64,000 bases of DNA from Sinohyriopsis cumingii (GCA_028554795.2 CM068839.1:46159440-46223439); one strand, 5' to 3'; positions 13,465 through 26,173 are shown, counted from the first letter of the stretch. A program made the numbers and translations. Notes: generated by a model not told the origin, from the letters alone.

Positions 13465-13965
13465 AAAGGTTGAGAGGAAAATCACCGCGATCTAGATAAA
13501 CATAATAGGCCTATAGATATGCTGTTACATAAAACAGGACAGCGAAGTCGTAGTTTCGGACCGTGGCTGATTCGGACCAAAATCCAGGCTTATTCAAACC
13601 ATATTATGGGTGTTTCAGACCCTGCGAAATATGATTAAGTTTCGTCTAAGACCTTAAAGGACATTTACACTTCTTTCAAGTATGCTATTTCTAAGTATTG
13701 TCCAGGAAGACTGAGCATTTCAAAGCTGTAGGGAAACAAAACCCGTATTTTACTTGCGATAACGACATCCATTGGCAAACTAATCAACGTATATAATATA
13801 AAAATACGTATCTTACATTGCCAGAGTAATGGAAAAATAGTTGCAAAGTATCTCAAACACCTTTGTGCAGAGATTGAAATTGTTGACTTAAATTTTACGC
13901 GAAACAATACAACTACTATCATTGTAAAAATAGTTCGTACAAACAGGGCACATACAGTAACTTTG

Positions 13966-13968
<3 letters not shown>

Positions 13969-14032
<64 letters not shown>
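13969..14032. repeat. (TA)n microsatellite
   Basis: About 32 TA units. The alternating Ile-Tyr ORFs on both strands are artefacts of it. Confidence 0.97.
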
Positions 14033-14038
<6 letters not shown>

Positions 14039-14298
14039 CATCCAAGTGGTCTCATACAGAGCGAATCAGACACCTGCGAGAGCGTGGCTTGATAGTCCAT
14101 GTTTCTCCCGTTTCTATGGAGACCAAAACTACAATCTCAGTCAGCTGTCAATTTTACGAAATAAATCCATGCTGTTATCAAACCTCGTGAAAACTTACTG
14201 AAAACGTCTGGTCCTAACAAATTGGATAATAATTACTCTGGCTGAGAAATATTTGACACCGCTCGGTCAAGTAAAGACCCCTTGCTTGTATTATATAA

Positions 14299-14299
<1 letters not shown>

Positions 14300-14355
<56 letters not shown>
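14300..14355. repeat. (TA)n microsatellite
   Basis: About 28 TA units. No gene in 14,360-14,970. Confidence 0.97.
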
Positions 14356-14357
<2 letters not shown>

Positions 14358-14970
14358 CTATGCTTATATTGTTTTGTTCTCAATACATTGTCCTATCCGC
14401 TCCACTTTATTTACTTAGTCCAACAGAGCACCACATACCCCAAAAGAAATTTAATACAAAGTAGAAACTTGAGATAAAATGTGTTTATCATAAATTTACC
14501 GTTACCTCTCAAGCTAATCAGTGCTATGTGTATCACCTACGTTGCAGTGAATGGTTTTCTATTGGAAGACAACGTGGAGAGATATTTCGCTCAATTTCCT
14601 TCATAAACACCTTCATATATGGGCAATGATCAGAAAGATAAATGTTGCTAATGATCAGGAACTGAATGAATAAGGAGGTGCCACGAAATTGACACAATCA
14701 TGTACTAAGGTGATTCAAAGTTCCTATACACATGTTTGTTCAAGTTTTATGCTACATGTGGATAAAAGTACTCAACAAGCATTCGTTTGACCAGAATTTT
14801 AATTTCTGTGGAAACAAGTCCACGACAAGGCGTATAGTTCTCAAATATCTGCCTTCGATGTTAATTAGAACACCAAGTTTAGACAATAAACTCAAGGCTG
14901 ATGCATTATGGGTCATTTAGATACTGATTCAATCATATACTTAATAATGAAAGCAAGACACCTGCTGATG

Positions 14971-15290
14971 TGGCGCCGCGGGTAGCCGAGTGGTTCAAGG
15001 ACTCTGTTGATCCAGTGGTCTAATCCTCCCTCCACCTGGCTGAGTGGTCCAAGGCCATGGCTGGTCTAGCATTTACGGATCACTCACACGTCTCTCCACT
15101 ATCCGCGTGGGTTTGAGTCTCGGCTCGGTCATCCTGAGCATGTAAGAAAAGAAACCTTACCAGTAGCTTTAAGTGGGTCAGTGGTTATTCCAAGGATTCT
15201 CTGGGGTCTTCCTCCACCAAATATGCTGGCCGCCATAATAGCCTATCATGTGCTGAAAAATGGTATTAAATCCACACAAAGCTACTGATG
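14971..15290 (+). mobile_element. SINE family A, copy 3 (with duplicated head)
   Basis: Two A-box-like heads in a row (GGTAGCCGAGTGGTTCAAGG near 14,981 and GGCTGAGTGGTCCAAGG near 15,040), then a B box (GGTTTGAGTCTCGG) and the body with CTGGCCGCCATAATAGCC. Either a dimeric insertion or a tandem head duplication. Confidence 0.82.
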
Positions 15291-15339
15291 TCGTGACACC
15301 CTGAAAAATGCACCCACTGTGCGACGCTGAAATCATACT

Positions 15340-15530
15340 TACGTCTGTGTGGGTTCTAGTCTCGGGGTCAGCCAATGTGGGCATGTGAGAAAACGTCCCA
15401 CTAGCATCCCATGGATAGGTGGTTCTTCTCAGGGCTCTCCCGGGTTCTTCCTTCGACTGATATACTGGCCGCCATATATAGCCTATCATGTGCTGAAAAA
15501 TGGCGTTAAACCCACAACAACAAAACCCTA
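15340..15530 (+). mobile_element. SINE family A, copy 4 (5' truncated)
   Basis: Starts within or just before the B-box region (GGTTCTAGTCTCGGGG) and continues to the shared end GAAAAATGGCGTTAAACCC with a CAACAACAAAA tail. It lies about 50 bp after copy 3 in the same direction. Confidence 0.85.
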
Positions 15531-16029
15531 CACCTGGGGAGTAAGTAAAGGACGTACATATTCATACATATGTCCAATCCTGAGGTTCTTGTGTAACTAT
15601 TTCAGACATATAACACCATTAACTGTAAGAGGAGTTATCAGTTGTAATCTTAAATTTCTCAATTTTCCCCCTCAAACTGAGATTTGTCGTTTATATGCTC
15701 ACGACATATTTGAATTTTAGGCAAATTTAAAGATAGGATACAAGATGAAAATTAACTAATTGAAGCTTTAGACAGCCATAAATATTTTTCTTCTTAAAAG
15801 AAGGACCTGAAAAAATTCCTTGAAGTTGAGAAAATCTTTAAACATTTCGGAAACATGAAACAAGAGCATTTAAAAAAGTTAATTCAACATAATGTGACTG
15901 AATTTTAGTCTTTGGCAAGTGCTTAATTTTCATTGACAATTAATGTGTTGCCAAGTTATAAATATATAATGAACACTCATTTTCGAGGGAGAACAATAGA
16001 AATTAATGAAACCGGGCCAAGATTACTAA

Positions 16030-16624
16030 TACACCAGAAACTTTAAAAAGTTCAAAACACAGCTTCTCGTATCACCTTTGAGCACCACAATCAGAACACA
16101 CCTCCCCTTTGCTCTGTACCCTATGCTGGTTATACATTCGATCCAGAATCAAACACAAATTGTTTTCTCTGTGCTACGTTTCACTGGCGGACTCCAGCCC
16201 AACCTACCTATCCGACCTCAACCATGTGTACACACCAGTAAGATACTCACGCTCCTCTTCTGACAATCGTATACTCATTATTCTCACTATGAAACCTAAG
16301 TCATATGGACAACGTTCTTTTGCATACCAGGACCCAGCTACGTGGAACGAATTGCCCACTGAACTTAGACACAAAGAATCAGTGATCTCATTCAAGAGTG
16401 CTCTCAAAACTCACTTATTTCGACTGCAAGAACAAACTTAAAGACCTAATAATGTTTACTACCTTAAATGTTTTCAGCATGTATTCTAATTTCGTAGTGT
16501 TTGTTTTCTTGTAATCATAGCATTATATATGTTCTTTTTAATTATATTTTAGGTGTTGTATAATGTTGTAAAGCGCTTAGAGCTTTTAAAGATTAGGCGC
16601 TATACAAAGTCCTCATTATTGTTA

Positions 16625-16662
<38 letters not shown>

Positions 16663-16665
16663 CAG
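16030..16665 (+). mobile_element. CR1/L2-like LINE 3' fragment
   Basis: Nearly the same sequence as the 3' part of the LINE at 24,840-26,095. It encodes the C-terminal reverse-transcriptase extension (FAYQDPATWNELP, then SALKTHLFRL) in broken frames, followed by a 3' UTR ending GGCGCTATACAAAGTCCTCA and an (ATT)n tail at about 16,620-16,660. The tail type is characteristic of CR1/L2-group elements. The 5' part is absent, as expected for a truncated insertion. Confidence 0.85.
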
Positions 16666-17660
16666 AGTCAGAAAAAATTGTACAAATGGTGTATGCTTAA
16701 ACTCTACATTATTTTTAGATGTACATCTTTTTGGGAGTGTATTATGATGACCTCGATCTTTTTCGTTTGACTGAAGAGAAAGGTCATGTATTCAGTTTCT
16801 ATAGTTACGTAAATCCGTGACATTGTTGCAGGAGAAGGATATATGTATTCAGTTTATAGAAATATGTACAGTCGTGACCCTTCTTCGATTTTAATTTGTA
16901 TAACCTTGATTAAGAGAACACAATTCGTTGAAAAGAAAAAAGACACAATAATTGATAAAATATGTTTATATACCTTATGATATGAATTTAATACAGCTTT
17001 TCCACAAATTTGAGAACAAATATTGTAAACGCTTAATTAGTTTGTTATTCCGACCCCCCTCCCTTATGAGCATCCATGCAAAGCGAACCATTACACGTAT
17101 TCAAGTTGTTTCACTGCAGTGTAATTTGACAAAGAAACATAAAATCAAGGGTTATCTACATGTAGTCGAAAAGCATCTTAAAATATGAAAATAACTATTC
17201 GAACATTTTGATCTACGCTTAATAAACAAATGTCATTATTTTGGATCAAGATATTTTGCTTTGGAAGACTTCTACCTCCTCAATAAAATAAGGATAAGCG
17301 TGGAAGTATGCTAACCATTCAATGAATTCGGGAACATATAAATGTAGCTGAGTTTCTTTGTTACATTAATTTAAAAATAAGACAAAAGTAATTAATTTCA
17401 ATCATCTTCATTTTACTCCCCAGTTTATATATATATATATATATATCCTTATTTCTTCTTTCTGTCTGCATGTATGATTCTCTGCACGTATATATATACG
17501 TCTTTCGATTAGAAAGGAAGTGAAAGAATATCCTATAGTCTGAAAACGAGAACTAAATTAGTATTTGGATAAATAGCTTGGGATTGTTCCCTTGTTTCAG
17601 TGAAATGGAATCCAACCGTATTCAAATGAAGCCACGCACCCGACCCGGACAAGAAGAAAT
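16666..17660. other. Gene-free AT-rich region
   Basis: No gene supported; contains a short (TA)n at 17,425-17,446. It lies 3' of the TRIM gene and may hold its 3' UTR, but no clear signal was fixed. Confidence 0.4.
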
Positions 17661-17667
17661 GAAGATG

Positions 17668-19851
17668 TCAGGTCTCATGATGTGATCCGATCAGTCTATT
17701 AGACGAAAATATGAGCTGGAACAAATGTAAAAAACTTTTCCAGTCTGAGTTATTAAATTCGCGAACCACCATAACGTTCCTGTCCACTGAAACACGGTTA
17801 GGACGAACAATGGTACAACTGAGTGGTAAAATATTTTCCTGTAGCATATTCCCTAACTCGTCCAGGATGCTAATTTTGCTTTCCGCTTCAAAGCAAAGAA
17901 AAAGCAAACCTTTGTCTGCACTTATACTCGATACACAACGCGTAATTGGACGGGTCCATAAAATGTCACCAGATTTTTTAATGCAGACGATAGCAGATTC
18001 TGCGCCAATGATTAATCTCTTTCCGTCTGACGTTGACGCCATGGCATTCGGTCCCCTGACCATCTGTTTCGTGTTACTGCTGATAATGGTTTTAACCTTG
18101 GTAGGGCGAATTTTCTGTGCATTCAGTGGGATGAAATTACTATGCGGATTATACTCGTGCTTGATGGTTATTAGGTCAATACAGTCGACCATTAGGTCCG
18201 TGGTGTGGGTCAGCGAAAATTGATCTTGATACGTGATCCGTCCAAACCTGTCTTCTAGCGCGGATGTACGCATATGACAAATTGCTGAGTATGGCTTGTC
18301 CGTTTCTATCCGATATAATATGCTCAAAGTTGGCGCTGTGGACACGACTGTCAGGAATCGAATATTGTGGTTAACAATGACATTGGAAGACTCTTTAATG
18401 GCACACAATCTCCAAGGACATTTTAATGCTATCCCCTGCACAAATTCATTCTCTAGAGTAAATTTCTGGATCGTGCTTTCATTAATCATGATGATGTGCG
18501 AATTGGAAATGACAAGGTCACTGCATGACAGCTCAAAAGATGTTAACTGCTCAAGGCCTTTCAAATGCTGTTGAAGATCAGTGACAGCTTTCGATGTGTC
18601 GCGAATGGTCAGATCACCAACTACCACACGATGAGAATTTCGATTCTTATTGGGTGAAGGCAAAACAGAATGGGTCACTGACTTTCGTACTGTCTTTAAT
18701 GTTGGGGATATAGCGTGCTGAACACCAATTCCTTGCGTAACCGGTTGAGGAGTGTCTTTACTGATGGATCCGGAAGATCTCTGACTTTTGTCGTCCTTTT
18801 TGATAGACTTCGACGAGGGACGGGGACGTTTTGGACTTACTGATCCATCGTTAATAGTGGACGTCCTTACCTTTGTATTAGCTTTGATATATGTCAACCG
18901 ACGTGGTGATACGGATGAGTATGTACGATCGTCCCGTTTGATGAAGACAGGAAGCTGTTCAAAGGCGATAAAGTTGAAAAATTGCTCATTTACCTCTGCA
19001 GAGATTGGAAAAGGTCTCAGTTCTATTGCGTTCAGAGATTGTTCAAAATTGTTGACCTCTTTTTCCAATGGTGTCCACAAAGACAAAATATCTCCAGTTC
19101 CATCATACGAGTCATTCGACTTTGTCCGAAGTGCATCTTCCACATGACTTCTCGTTTTAGCAATAAGGGTCTTTGTGGTTGTGAGATGCTCCAGCTCAGA
19201 AGCAGGCATTTTTGTTGCCTCAACAACCTCTTGTTTGGCTTCTTTTAATTTCGCTTTCACCGCTTTGCTAAATCGTGTGAACTGCTTTTCCACTTCCACA
19301 ATTTGTCTAATCAGTTCTTCAGCATGGACATTTGTCATTTTAGAATCCAAAATCCTCCGAATTCTTTCTTCTTGTTGATTTAGCTGTCCAAGAAGTTCTT
19401 TTATTTGAAGTTTAACCTCCATCAGTGAGTCTTGAATTGTTCCACATGAACACGGATCCTTCGTGTGATTTTCAATTACACAATCTGCGCATAGAATTTC
19501 CCTGTGATGAAAGCAGAAATACTCTTTGAATTTACCGATATGCATGTTGCACATTGCTGTGCGCTGATACTGCTCTATGGTATGCAGCTGGAGAACACTA
19601 AACGCGTCCACTGGAAATTCCCGAGACCAGTTATCCGGTACATCAGGAATGTGATGTTTCGTTCTACATACTGGACAATCGAAAATTCCATCCACTCTGT
19701 CAGTGAGAGCAATTTTGATAACACGATCTAAACAGTCCGAACAGAATGAATGATCACAAGAAAGTTTCCTTGGATCTTTCAAATGTCCAAGGTGAATTGG
19801 ACAACGGAAATGTTCCGCTATATTTTTCACATTCCTTATTGACTGTGACAT
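17668..19851 (-). CDS. TRIM-type RING/B-box protein
   Basis: Intact 727-codon single-exon ORF, the only convincing host gene here. Residues 17-62 form a RING-type zinc site (C17, H20, C32, H34, C37, C40, C59, C62). The first pair is C-x2-H where RINGs usually have C-x2-C. A B-box-like cluster follows at about 108-150 (CNMH, then CADC and ENH, with CSCG), then a long charged helical region at about 150-230 that fits the TRIM coiled coil. A Ser/Lys-rich linker (about 315-400) precedes a C-terminal half without obvious motif, where related invertebrate proteins carry an NHL/beta-propeller-like region. By family it would be an E3 ubiquitin ligase of the cytoplasm, often linked to innate immunity. 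The start is the first ATG before the RING. The substrate is unknown. Confidence 0.9.
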   Translation of the reverse strand: MSQSIRNVKNIAEHFRCPIHLGHLKDPRKLSCDHSFCSDCLDRVIKIALTDRVDGIFDCPVCRTKHHIPDVPDNWSREFPVDAFSVLQLHTIEQYQRTAMCNMHIGKFKEYFCFHHREILCADCVIENHTKDPCSCGTIQDSLMEVKLQIKELLGQLNQQEERIRRILDSKMTNVHAEELIRQIVEVEKQFTRFSKAVKAKLKEAKQEVVEATKMPASELEHLTTTKTLIAKTRSHVEDALRTKSNDSYDGTGDILSLWTPLEKEVNNFEQSLNAIELRPFPISAEVNEQFFNFIAFEQLPVFIKRDDRTYSSVSPRRLTYIKANTKVRTSTINDGSVSPKRPRPSSKSIKKDDKSQRSSGSISKDTPQPVTQGIGVQHAISPTLKTVRKSVTHSVLPSPNKNRNSHRVVVGDLTIRDTSKAVTDLQQHLKGLEQLTSFELSCSDLVISNSHIIMINESTIQKFTLENEFVQGIALKCPWRLCAIKESSNVIVNHNIRFLTVVSTAPTLSILYRIETDKPYSAICHMRTSALEDRFGRITYQDQFSLTHTTDLMVDCIDLITIKHEYNPHSNFIPLNAQKIRPTKVKTIISSNTKQMVRGPNAMASTSDGKRLIIGAESAIVCIKKSGDILWTRPITRCVSSISADKGLLFLCFEAESKISILDELGNMLQENILPLSCTIVRPNRVSVDRNVMVVREFNNSDWKSFLHLFQLIFSSNRLIGSHHET

Positions 19852-20458
19852 TTTGAAGTATGAATCGATCTCTATTCAGATCACTTGATTAATTTCTTAT
19901 ACTTGATTCACTTGAATAGATGTAAAGAGATTCCACTGTAAAAACGTATACATTAAGTTCCCATCACAAACAGAATCACCTCTAAAGTTAACATATGTTA
20001 GTTAGTACAGGAAGATTTCTGAAACAATTTACTATTAACTCAACGAAGTCAAGGATAAAATTAAAACTGCTGATTACGATTCAGTTAAATATGTTTTCAG
20101 CTGTACTTTCCGTCTTCCCACGTAAACATCTTACATAGGAAGAACAAAACTAGTCTTCAGTTTAGAACTGGACTGAAATGACTTGATAAGACGGCATGTA
20201 ATGATATATACATGTACGACTTTTCCCATGGCTCTACAGGTAAACAAACAGTACTTGTATGAATCATTTGGACTTATCGGTACTAATCAGTCTTTGTTTT
20301 ATGGCATTCATTAGCTTCTCTTTCTATCTGGTAAATGACCATGACAAAACATTGTCTACATTCACTCAGTAATGGCGTCGCGTGAAAGTGATCCTTTGGT
20401 ATTTATTTACTTAGCCTACCTGCATTGAAATTTGAATTTTAATTACACACACTGTATT
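19852..20458. other. Upstream region of the TRIM gene
   Basis: Holds no ORF of note. The promoter and 5' UTR of the minus-strand TRIM gene should lie here, but I see no unambiguous TATA box. Confidence 0.4.
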
Positions 20459-20459
20459 G

Positions 20460-20896
20460 GAGGAGAGGGAGTAGAACACAGGCCCCCCGATGTGCTGCCT
20501 TGATCACAGGTGCCCTAGTGTACTGACTAGCTCGCATATACCCCGATGTACTGCCTAGATCACATGGAACCCAATGTAGTGCCTCGGTTATACCGCCCCC
20601 CCCCCCATGTAATACCAAGATCACACAGTCCCCATTGTACCACCCATACCTCACGACCCCACATGTACTGCCTAGATCACACGGACCCCATGTACAGCCT
20701 CCTAGATCGCACGGACATCGATGTACTGCCTGGATCACGGATCCCAATGTACTGCCTAGATCTTATGGACTCCGATGTACTGCTTACATCTCATGGCCCC
20801 ATGTACTACCTAGACCACATAGACCCCGTGCACCGCCTAGATCACACGGACCCCGTGCACTGCCTAGATCACACGGACCCCATGCACTGCCTAGAT

Positions 20897-20897
<1 letters not shown>
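20460..20897. repeat. Approx. 27-30-bp tandem repeat
   Basis: Degenerate array with markers CATGTACTGCCTAGATCACA and CGGACCCC, about 15 units, ending in the (AT)n tract. Short ORFs in both strands are repeat products. Confidence 0.9.

Positions 20898-20962
<65 letters not shown>
20898..20962. repeat. (AT)n microsatellite
   Basis: About 32 AT units, directly abutting the 27-30-bp array. Confidence 0.97.
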
Positions 20963-20965
<3 letters not shown>

Positions 20966-21274
20966 ACTTGAATTTAGCGTATAAATTAATTTGATACATT
21001 ACAAGATAATTAGTATAAATTAAGTAATCATAATATAATTTAAATAATTACCCTGCGATATTTTCTTAGTTGCTTTGGAGTTTTGCTCTGGTTAATGCGA
21101 GTCGTTTGAGTGAACAGCTACTTTAGCCTGAACTTATATGCGGTCCTCATGTCATTAAATATATTATACATATATCCCTTTTCAAGACAATTCCCTCTCG
21201 CTCGTTTTTGTTAATTGGGACGAGCATTTTATGGTTCAATAAGTAAACCTAAGGCTCTTGGTCTAAGTAAAAAT

Positions 21275-21275
<1 letters not shown>

Positions 21276-21329
<54 letters not shown>
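21276..21329. repeat. (TC)n(AC)n compound microsatellite
   Basis: About 16 TC units followed by about 10 AC units. Confidence 0.97.
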
Positions 21330-22490
21330 TTAAAGTTTCAAAGGGTGGAGTTATCCGAAGGATGGTGATGATATATGTCACTTGGAATATTGATATATTA
21401 ACGTAAATGTGTAAAGTATAAAACTAATTTTGCTAAAAATCTTTCAACATGTTGAGTTAATCTCAGAAATTATAATTCATGCTTCATTTATATTTTCTAC
21501 GTGATGATAATTGCAACACATAACACACCTGTCACAACCATAGTATGATATCAACATATTAAATTTATTTATGATCCTATGTGATATCATCACCAGTTGC
21601 CAAACTTAACTGGTCGTTCATTTATTGGGAATGGACTAGATGGTCCGCAACATTTATGTAGGTAATTAAAAATATCTAAAGGGAATATTACATTAGTTAT
21701 TAATATATAACGAGGAGTATGACTGAATATTTTATAAATTATTTGCATATTATTGATTCTTTAAATAACACAGGTGTCTGAAGGGATATCAAAACTAAAG
21801 AAGCAAAATACCAATAATTTCTGTTCTGATTTTACTGGCATTTCAAAGAATTGTATTTATGTGTTAGTCACCCGGACACTAACATTCATGTCACGGGTAT
21901 ATGGGTACCTTGTTGTAGGGGTGTATCTAACAGAAGCGCACCCAAACCCATCTCCTACTCCCCGACCATCTGCCTACTTCTGAACCGCCTTTCGCCTAGA
22001 GCAAAGTTATTTTCCTGTTAGATGTTTATAAGTATGTCTTGACAAGATTTAAAATGCAGGAACTTGTGTGTGTGTGTGTGGGTGGGGGGGGGGGAAGTGT
22101 CCTTCAGTCCAACCGTAGATTCCGTCTCACAGACTCCTCACCTACTTGTTTGATATCCCCTTAGCGATATTTCTGGATCCTCTCCTTTAAGTATAACATA
22201 TTCAGCGTATTCCAAAGTTTCATAGAAAATGTACGTGTTTGTAAATAATACAGTGCCACTAATAACGATGCGTTGACTGTTTCTCGTTACCGTTTTAAGG
22301 AGTGTTTTTTTTTTTGGGGGGGGGTGTTCGGCACATCGACACATTGAAGGTGCATTGCATACCATCGTATTCGAACCGGGCTTATCAGAAAGTTGAACTG
22401 AACCAACACACAAATAAAATTCTTTCTTTTCTTTCTTTCTGTCTCTCTATCTTTCATTAACCGTCTCCCTGCGTTTCATTTTTGCTAAAA
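21330..22490. other. Gene-free region
   Basis: No supported gene. Contains short G-runs (22,081-22,094 and 22,315-22,324) and (GT)n at 22,065-22,080. The tRNA-like word near 22,360-22,400 is too degenerate to call. Confidence 0.4.
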
Positions 22491-22496
22491 TATATT

Positions 22497-22745
22497 AGGG
22501 GCCCCAGATGGTCGAGTAGTATATCGCCTTTACATATCATCATGGACGTCACATATATTGGCACGAGTTCGAGCCTCGACTCGACCAGAGTGTGTATACA
22601 AGAAAGCATGCCAATATCTTTACATGCGTTGGTGGTTTCTCCCGGTGTCATCCTTTTTTATTCCTCCACCAGCTATAGTGACCATAGTGTATAGGTTATC
22701 CTCCCTATCACGTGTTGAAAATGGTGTAAAAACGCACAAAACTAT
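22497..22745 (+). mobile_element. SINE family A, copy 5 (diverged)
   Basis: Begins GGGGCCCCAGATGGTCGAGT, as in copy 1, has a B box (GTTCGAGCCTCGAC), and ends near GTTGAAAATGGTGTAAAAAC. It is more diverged than the other copies, so probably older. Confidence 0.8.
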
Positions 22746-22932
22746 AGCATATTTAAAACGGTGATCACAAAAACGACAATCTTAACGATAACAACGTGAA
22801 CAATGCTAACTATAAAGGTTTGTTATTTTCATGCAAGTAATAGAATAGTTGAATAAGCAATATTAGTAGCCATAATACTTGTAACTGTAGCTGTAGTTAT
22901 TTTTACTGCATGGCGGCATGTGAACTTTTAAT

Positions 22933-22939
<7 letters not shown>

Positions 22940-23018
<79 letters not shown>
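22940..23018. repeat. (AT)n(GT)n compound microsatellite
   Basis: About 30 AT units followed by about 10 GT units. Confidence 0.97.
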
Positions 23019-23167
23019 TTACATGTTTTTTTAATTAATTATTTAATTAATTTGATGGGCCATGGTTGGAAGTATATTACTGTACATTAAAACATATTTT
23101 AACAAGGGCCTTATACAGTTGTCATTTGACTGTTTAGTGGAACAAGGTCCTTATACAGTTGTTGTTG

Positions 23168-23447
23168 ACCGCTCCGATGGCCTGGTGGTTCGAGCGTCCG
23201 CCCCGGATGAGGAAGGTCGTGGGCTCGATCCCCGGCCGAGTCATACCAAAGACTTACAAAACTGGAACCAGGCGCTCAGCATTAAGAGGTTAGTGTTAGG
23301 TCTGGTAGGCCTGGTGTCAGGATAATGCGACTGGGTGGGACATGATGCTACATGTCTGCGGCATGATGCCCCAGTTCTAGACATCACTTTATACTGCCAC
23401 ACTGTTGACATCATAGCGATATGCTACGTAAACTGCGTTAAAAATCG
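23168..23447 (+). mobile_element. SINE family B, copy 3
   Basis: Plus-strand copy. Head GACCGCTCCGATGGCCTGG with A box and a clear B box (GGGCTCGATCC), body with GGCATGATGCCCCAGTTC, followed by a (CA)n tract at 23,452-23,488. Oriented opposite to the other three copies. Confidence 0.9.
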
Positions 23448-23450
23448 AAA

Positions 23451-23493
<43 letters not shown>

Positions 23494-23499
23494 TGCTAG

Positions 23500-23680
23500 C
23501 AGAACAAGGGCCTTATACAGGTGTAGTTTGACTGTCTAGTGGAACAAAGGTCTTATACAGTTGTTGTTTGAATGTCTAGACTCTAGTGGAACAAGGGTCT
23601 TATACAAGTGTTGTTTGACTGTCTAGCAGAACAAGGGCCTTATACACGTGTTGTTTGACTGTCTAGTCGAACAAGGGCGT
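23500..23680. repeat. Short tandem repeat, about 55-60 bp
   Basis: Three to four copies with markers GGAACAAGGGTCTTATACA and GTTTGACTGTCTAG. Two more units sit before the SINE at 23,098-23,165, so the SINE-B copy landed inside this repeat. Confidence 0.85.
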
Positions 23681-23859
23681 CGTCATACAGTCCAATAGAT
23701 CTGCGGTTGAAAAATTCGATTGGTATGTTTGCTGATTCTGTGTCAGCCAGCGGGAAAATATTGCAAAAGCGAAATCGTCTTCAGCGTTTCTAGCTGGAAT
23801 TAGAAAATAAATGTATGAATAAGCTGGCAAAGAGTAAAATCGAATGTACAATAAGCTCA

Positions 23860-24770
23860 AAACGTATGTGAGATATCTCTCATGAGAATTCATAAACATG
23901 TGCAATATGCACACAACATATCTTAGATATCTCTCATAAGAATACATAAACATGAACAATAAGCACACAAAATGTGAGATCTTTCTTACAAGAACACAAA
24001 ATGTGTGAGATCTTTCTTACAAGAATGTATAAGAAGCTTACATAATACGTTTGATCTACTACACAAGAATGTACATTAAGAGAACAAAACGTGTAATCTA
24101 TCTCATGTACATTAAGAACACAAAACGTGTGTGATCTCTCTCATGTACATTACGAACACAAAACGTGTGACCTTTCTCGCAAGAAAAAAGTACATTAAGA
24201 ACACAAAAAATGTGTGATCTGTCTCTCACAAGAAGACAAACATGAACAGTAAGCACAAAACTGTGTGGGACTTCTCTCTCAGAAGAATACGTAAACATGT
24301 ACAATAAGTGCACAAAATATGTGACAGCTCTCACAAAAATTATATAATGATCACTAAATACGCGTGCGCTCGCATTATATTGTACAATGTGCAACACAAG
24401 GTGATATCTCTCACAAGAAGACAAACATGTACAATAAACACGCAAAATATGTGCGATTTGTCAAACAAGAAAACCTACACATGTACAATAGTCACACGAT
24501 ATATGTGTGATCTCTCACAAGAATCTACAATAAGCACACACAATATGTGCGATTTGTCAAACAAGAAAACCTACACATGTACAATAGTCACACGATATAT
24601 GTTATCTCTCACAAGAATCTACAATAAGCACACAACATATGTGCGATTTGTCAAACATGAAAACCTACACATGTACAATAGTCACACGATATATGTGTGA
24701 TCTCTCACAAGAATCTACAATAAGCAGACACATTATATGTGAGATCTCTCTCACTGCAATACATAACGAG
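23860..24770. repeat. Complex tandem repeat (long unit of about 95 bp in its 3' half)
   Basis: Degenerate array built from words such as TGTGTGATCTCTCACAAGAA and CTACAATAAGCACAC. At 24,440-24,720 a longer unit including AACCTACACATGTACAATAG repeats about three times with little divergence. Confidence 0.85.
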
Positions 24771-24839
24771 GGGATATAAATTTGCAGGTTGAAGAGTTAA
24801 AAAGTATTTTCTAACAGATGATTCCGTATTAATACTTCA

Positions 24840-26095
24840 CCGTCTCCAACATGTATTTGGCATTTATGGTACAGCCTTAATGTTGTTCAAGTCCTGCTTG
24901 TTCAACAGGACACACATTGTGTCTGAAAAGGGAATATACTGCAGCCCAGTTAATCTATGTTGTGGTGTTCCACATGGGTGTGTTCTTGGAACTGTTATCT
25001 TCATTCTATACACTCAGCCGCTCTCAAGTGTCATAGATCATCATCCAGTGTCTCACCAATTGTACGCTGATGACTCCCAAATATATAAATCTAGCCACCC
25101 AACTCAGGGTGTAGAGAGGTGCATTTCTGATGTGAAATCATGGATGACATGTAACAAGCTACAGATGAATGGTGATAAAACTGAGGCCATTCTGATCGCA
25201 ACACAAAGACTTTCTCAGTCACATCCTTTACCTCAAACAATATATTTCAGTAACACCAACATTAAATTCACACAGTCAGTACGAAACCTAGGTGTCACTC
25301 TGGACAGTACTCTCGCGTTGCACCAACATGTCATGAACATATGCAAGGCTGCATATATTGAGCTGGGACGCATCACCTCCATTCGCAAATATCTTTCGGT
25401 TGATGCCACTAAAACACGTGTGTGTTCATTAGTACTTTCAAGACTGGACTATTGTAACTCAGTTATGTCTGGTTCATCTCAATATCTACTTCAGAAACTT
25501 CAAAAAGTTCAAAGCACAGCTGCTCGGATCACACTTTGAGTACCACGATCAGAGCACACCTCCACGCTGCTCTGTACCTTACCCTGGCTATACATTCGAT
25601 CCAGAATCAAACACACAATTTGTTCTCTGTGCTACGTTTCATTGACGGACTCCAGTCCAACCTACCTATCCGACCTCACTCATGTGTACACACGAGCAAG
25701 ATACTTACGCTCCTCTTCTGACAATCGTATGCACATTATTCCCACTATGAAAACGAAGTCATATGGACAACGTTCTTTTGCATACCAGGGCCCAGCAACG
25801 TGGAATGAATTGCCCATTGAACTTAGACACAAAGACACAGTGACCCAATTCAAGAGTCCTCTTAAAACTCACTTATTTCGACTGCAAGCACAAACTTAAG
25901 GACATAATAATGTTCCCTACCTTAAATATTTACAGCATGTTTTTATGTTTTCTAATTTCATGGTGTTTTTGTTCTGCAAAAATATCATTATATATGTTTT
26001 TAATGATATAGGTGTTGTCTAATCTTGTAAAGGGCATAGAGCTTCTTAAGATTAGGCGCTATACAAAGTCCTCATTATTATTATTATTATCTAAG
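24840..26095 (+). mobile_element. CR1/L2-like LINE, 3' half with RT
   Basis: Non-LTR retrotransposon remnant. The frame at 24,880-25,539 reads part of a reverse transcriptase, including GVPHGCVLGTVIF, the catalytic YADD box (QLYADDSQIY), and WMTCNKLQMN..DKTE. A frame change near 25,536 leads to the C-terminal segment at 25,642-25,899 (FAYQGPATWNELP). The 3' UTR ends GGCGCTATACAAAGTCCTCA plus an (ATT)n tail at about 26,080-26,093. It lacks the endonuclease and N-terminal RT, and is frameshifted, so it is dead. These motifs fit the CR1/L2/Rex group rather than RTE or L1. Confidence 0.88.
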
Positions 26096-26127
26096 GTAAT
26101 ATTACATACTGCCTAATTCTTACATCC

Positions 26128-26130
<3 letters not shown>

Positions 26131-26170
<40 letters not shown>
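26131..26170. repeat. (CT)n microsatellite
   Basis: About 20 CT units 3' of the LINE. Confidence 0.97.

Positions 26171-26173
<3 letters not shown>

Noticed and set aside
13969..14355. Ile-Tyr repeat ORFs
   Set aside because: Translations of (TA)n microsatellites.
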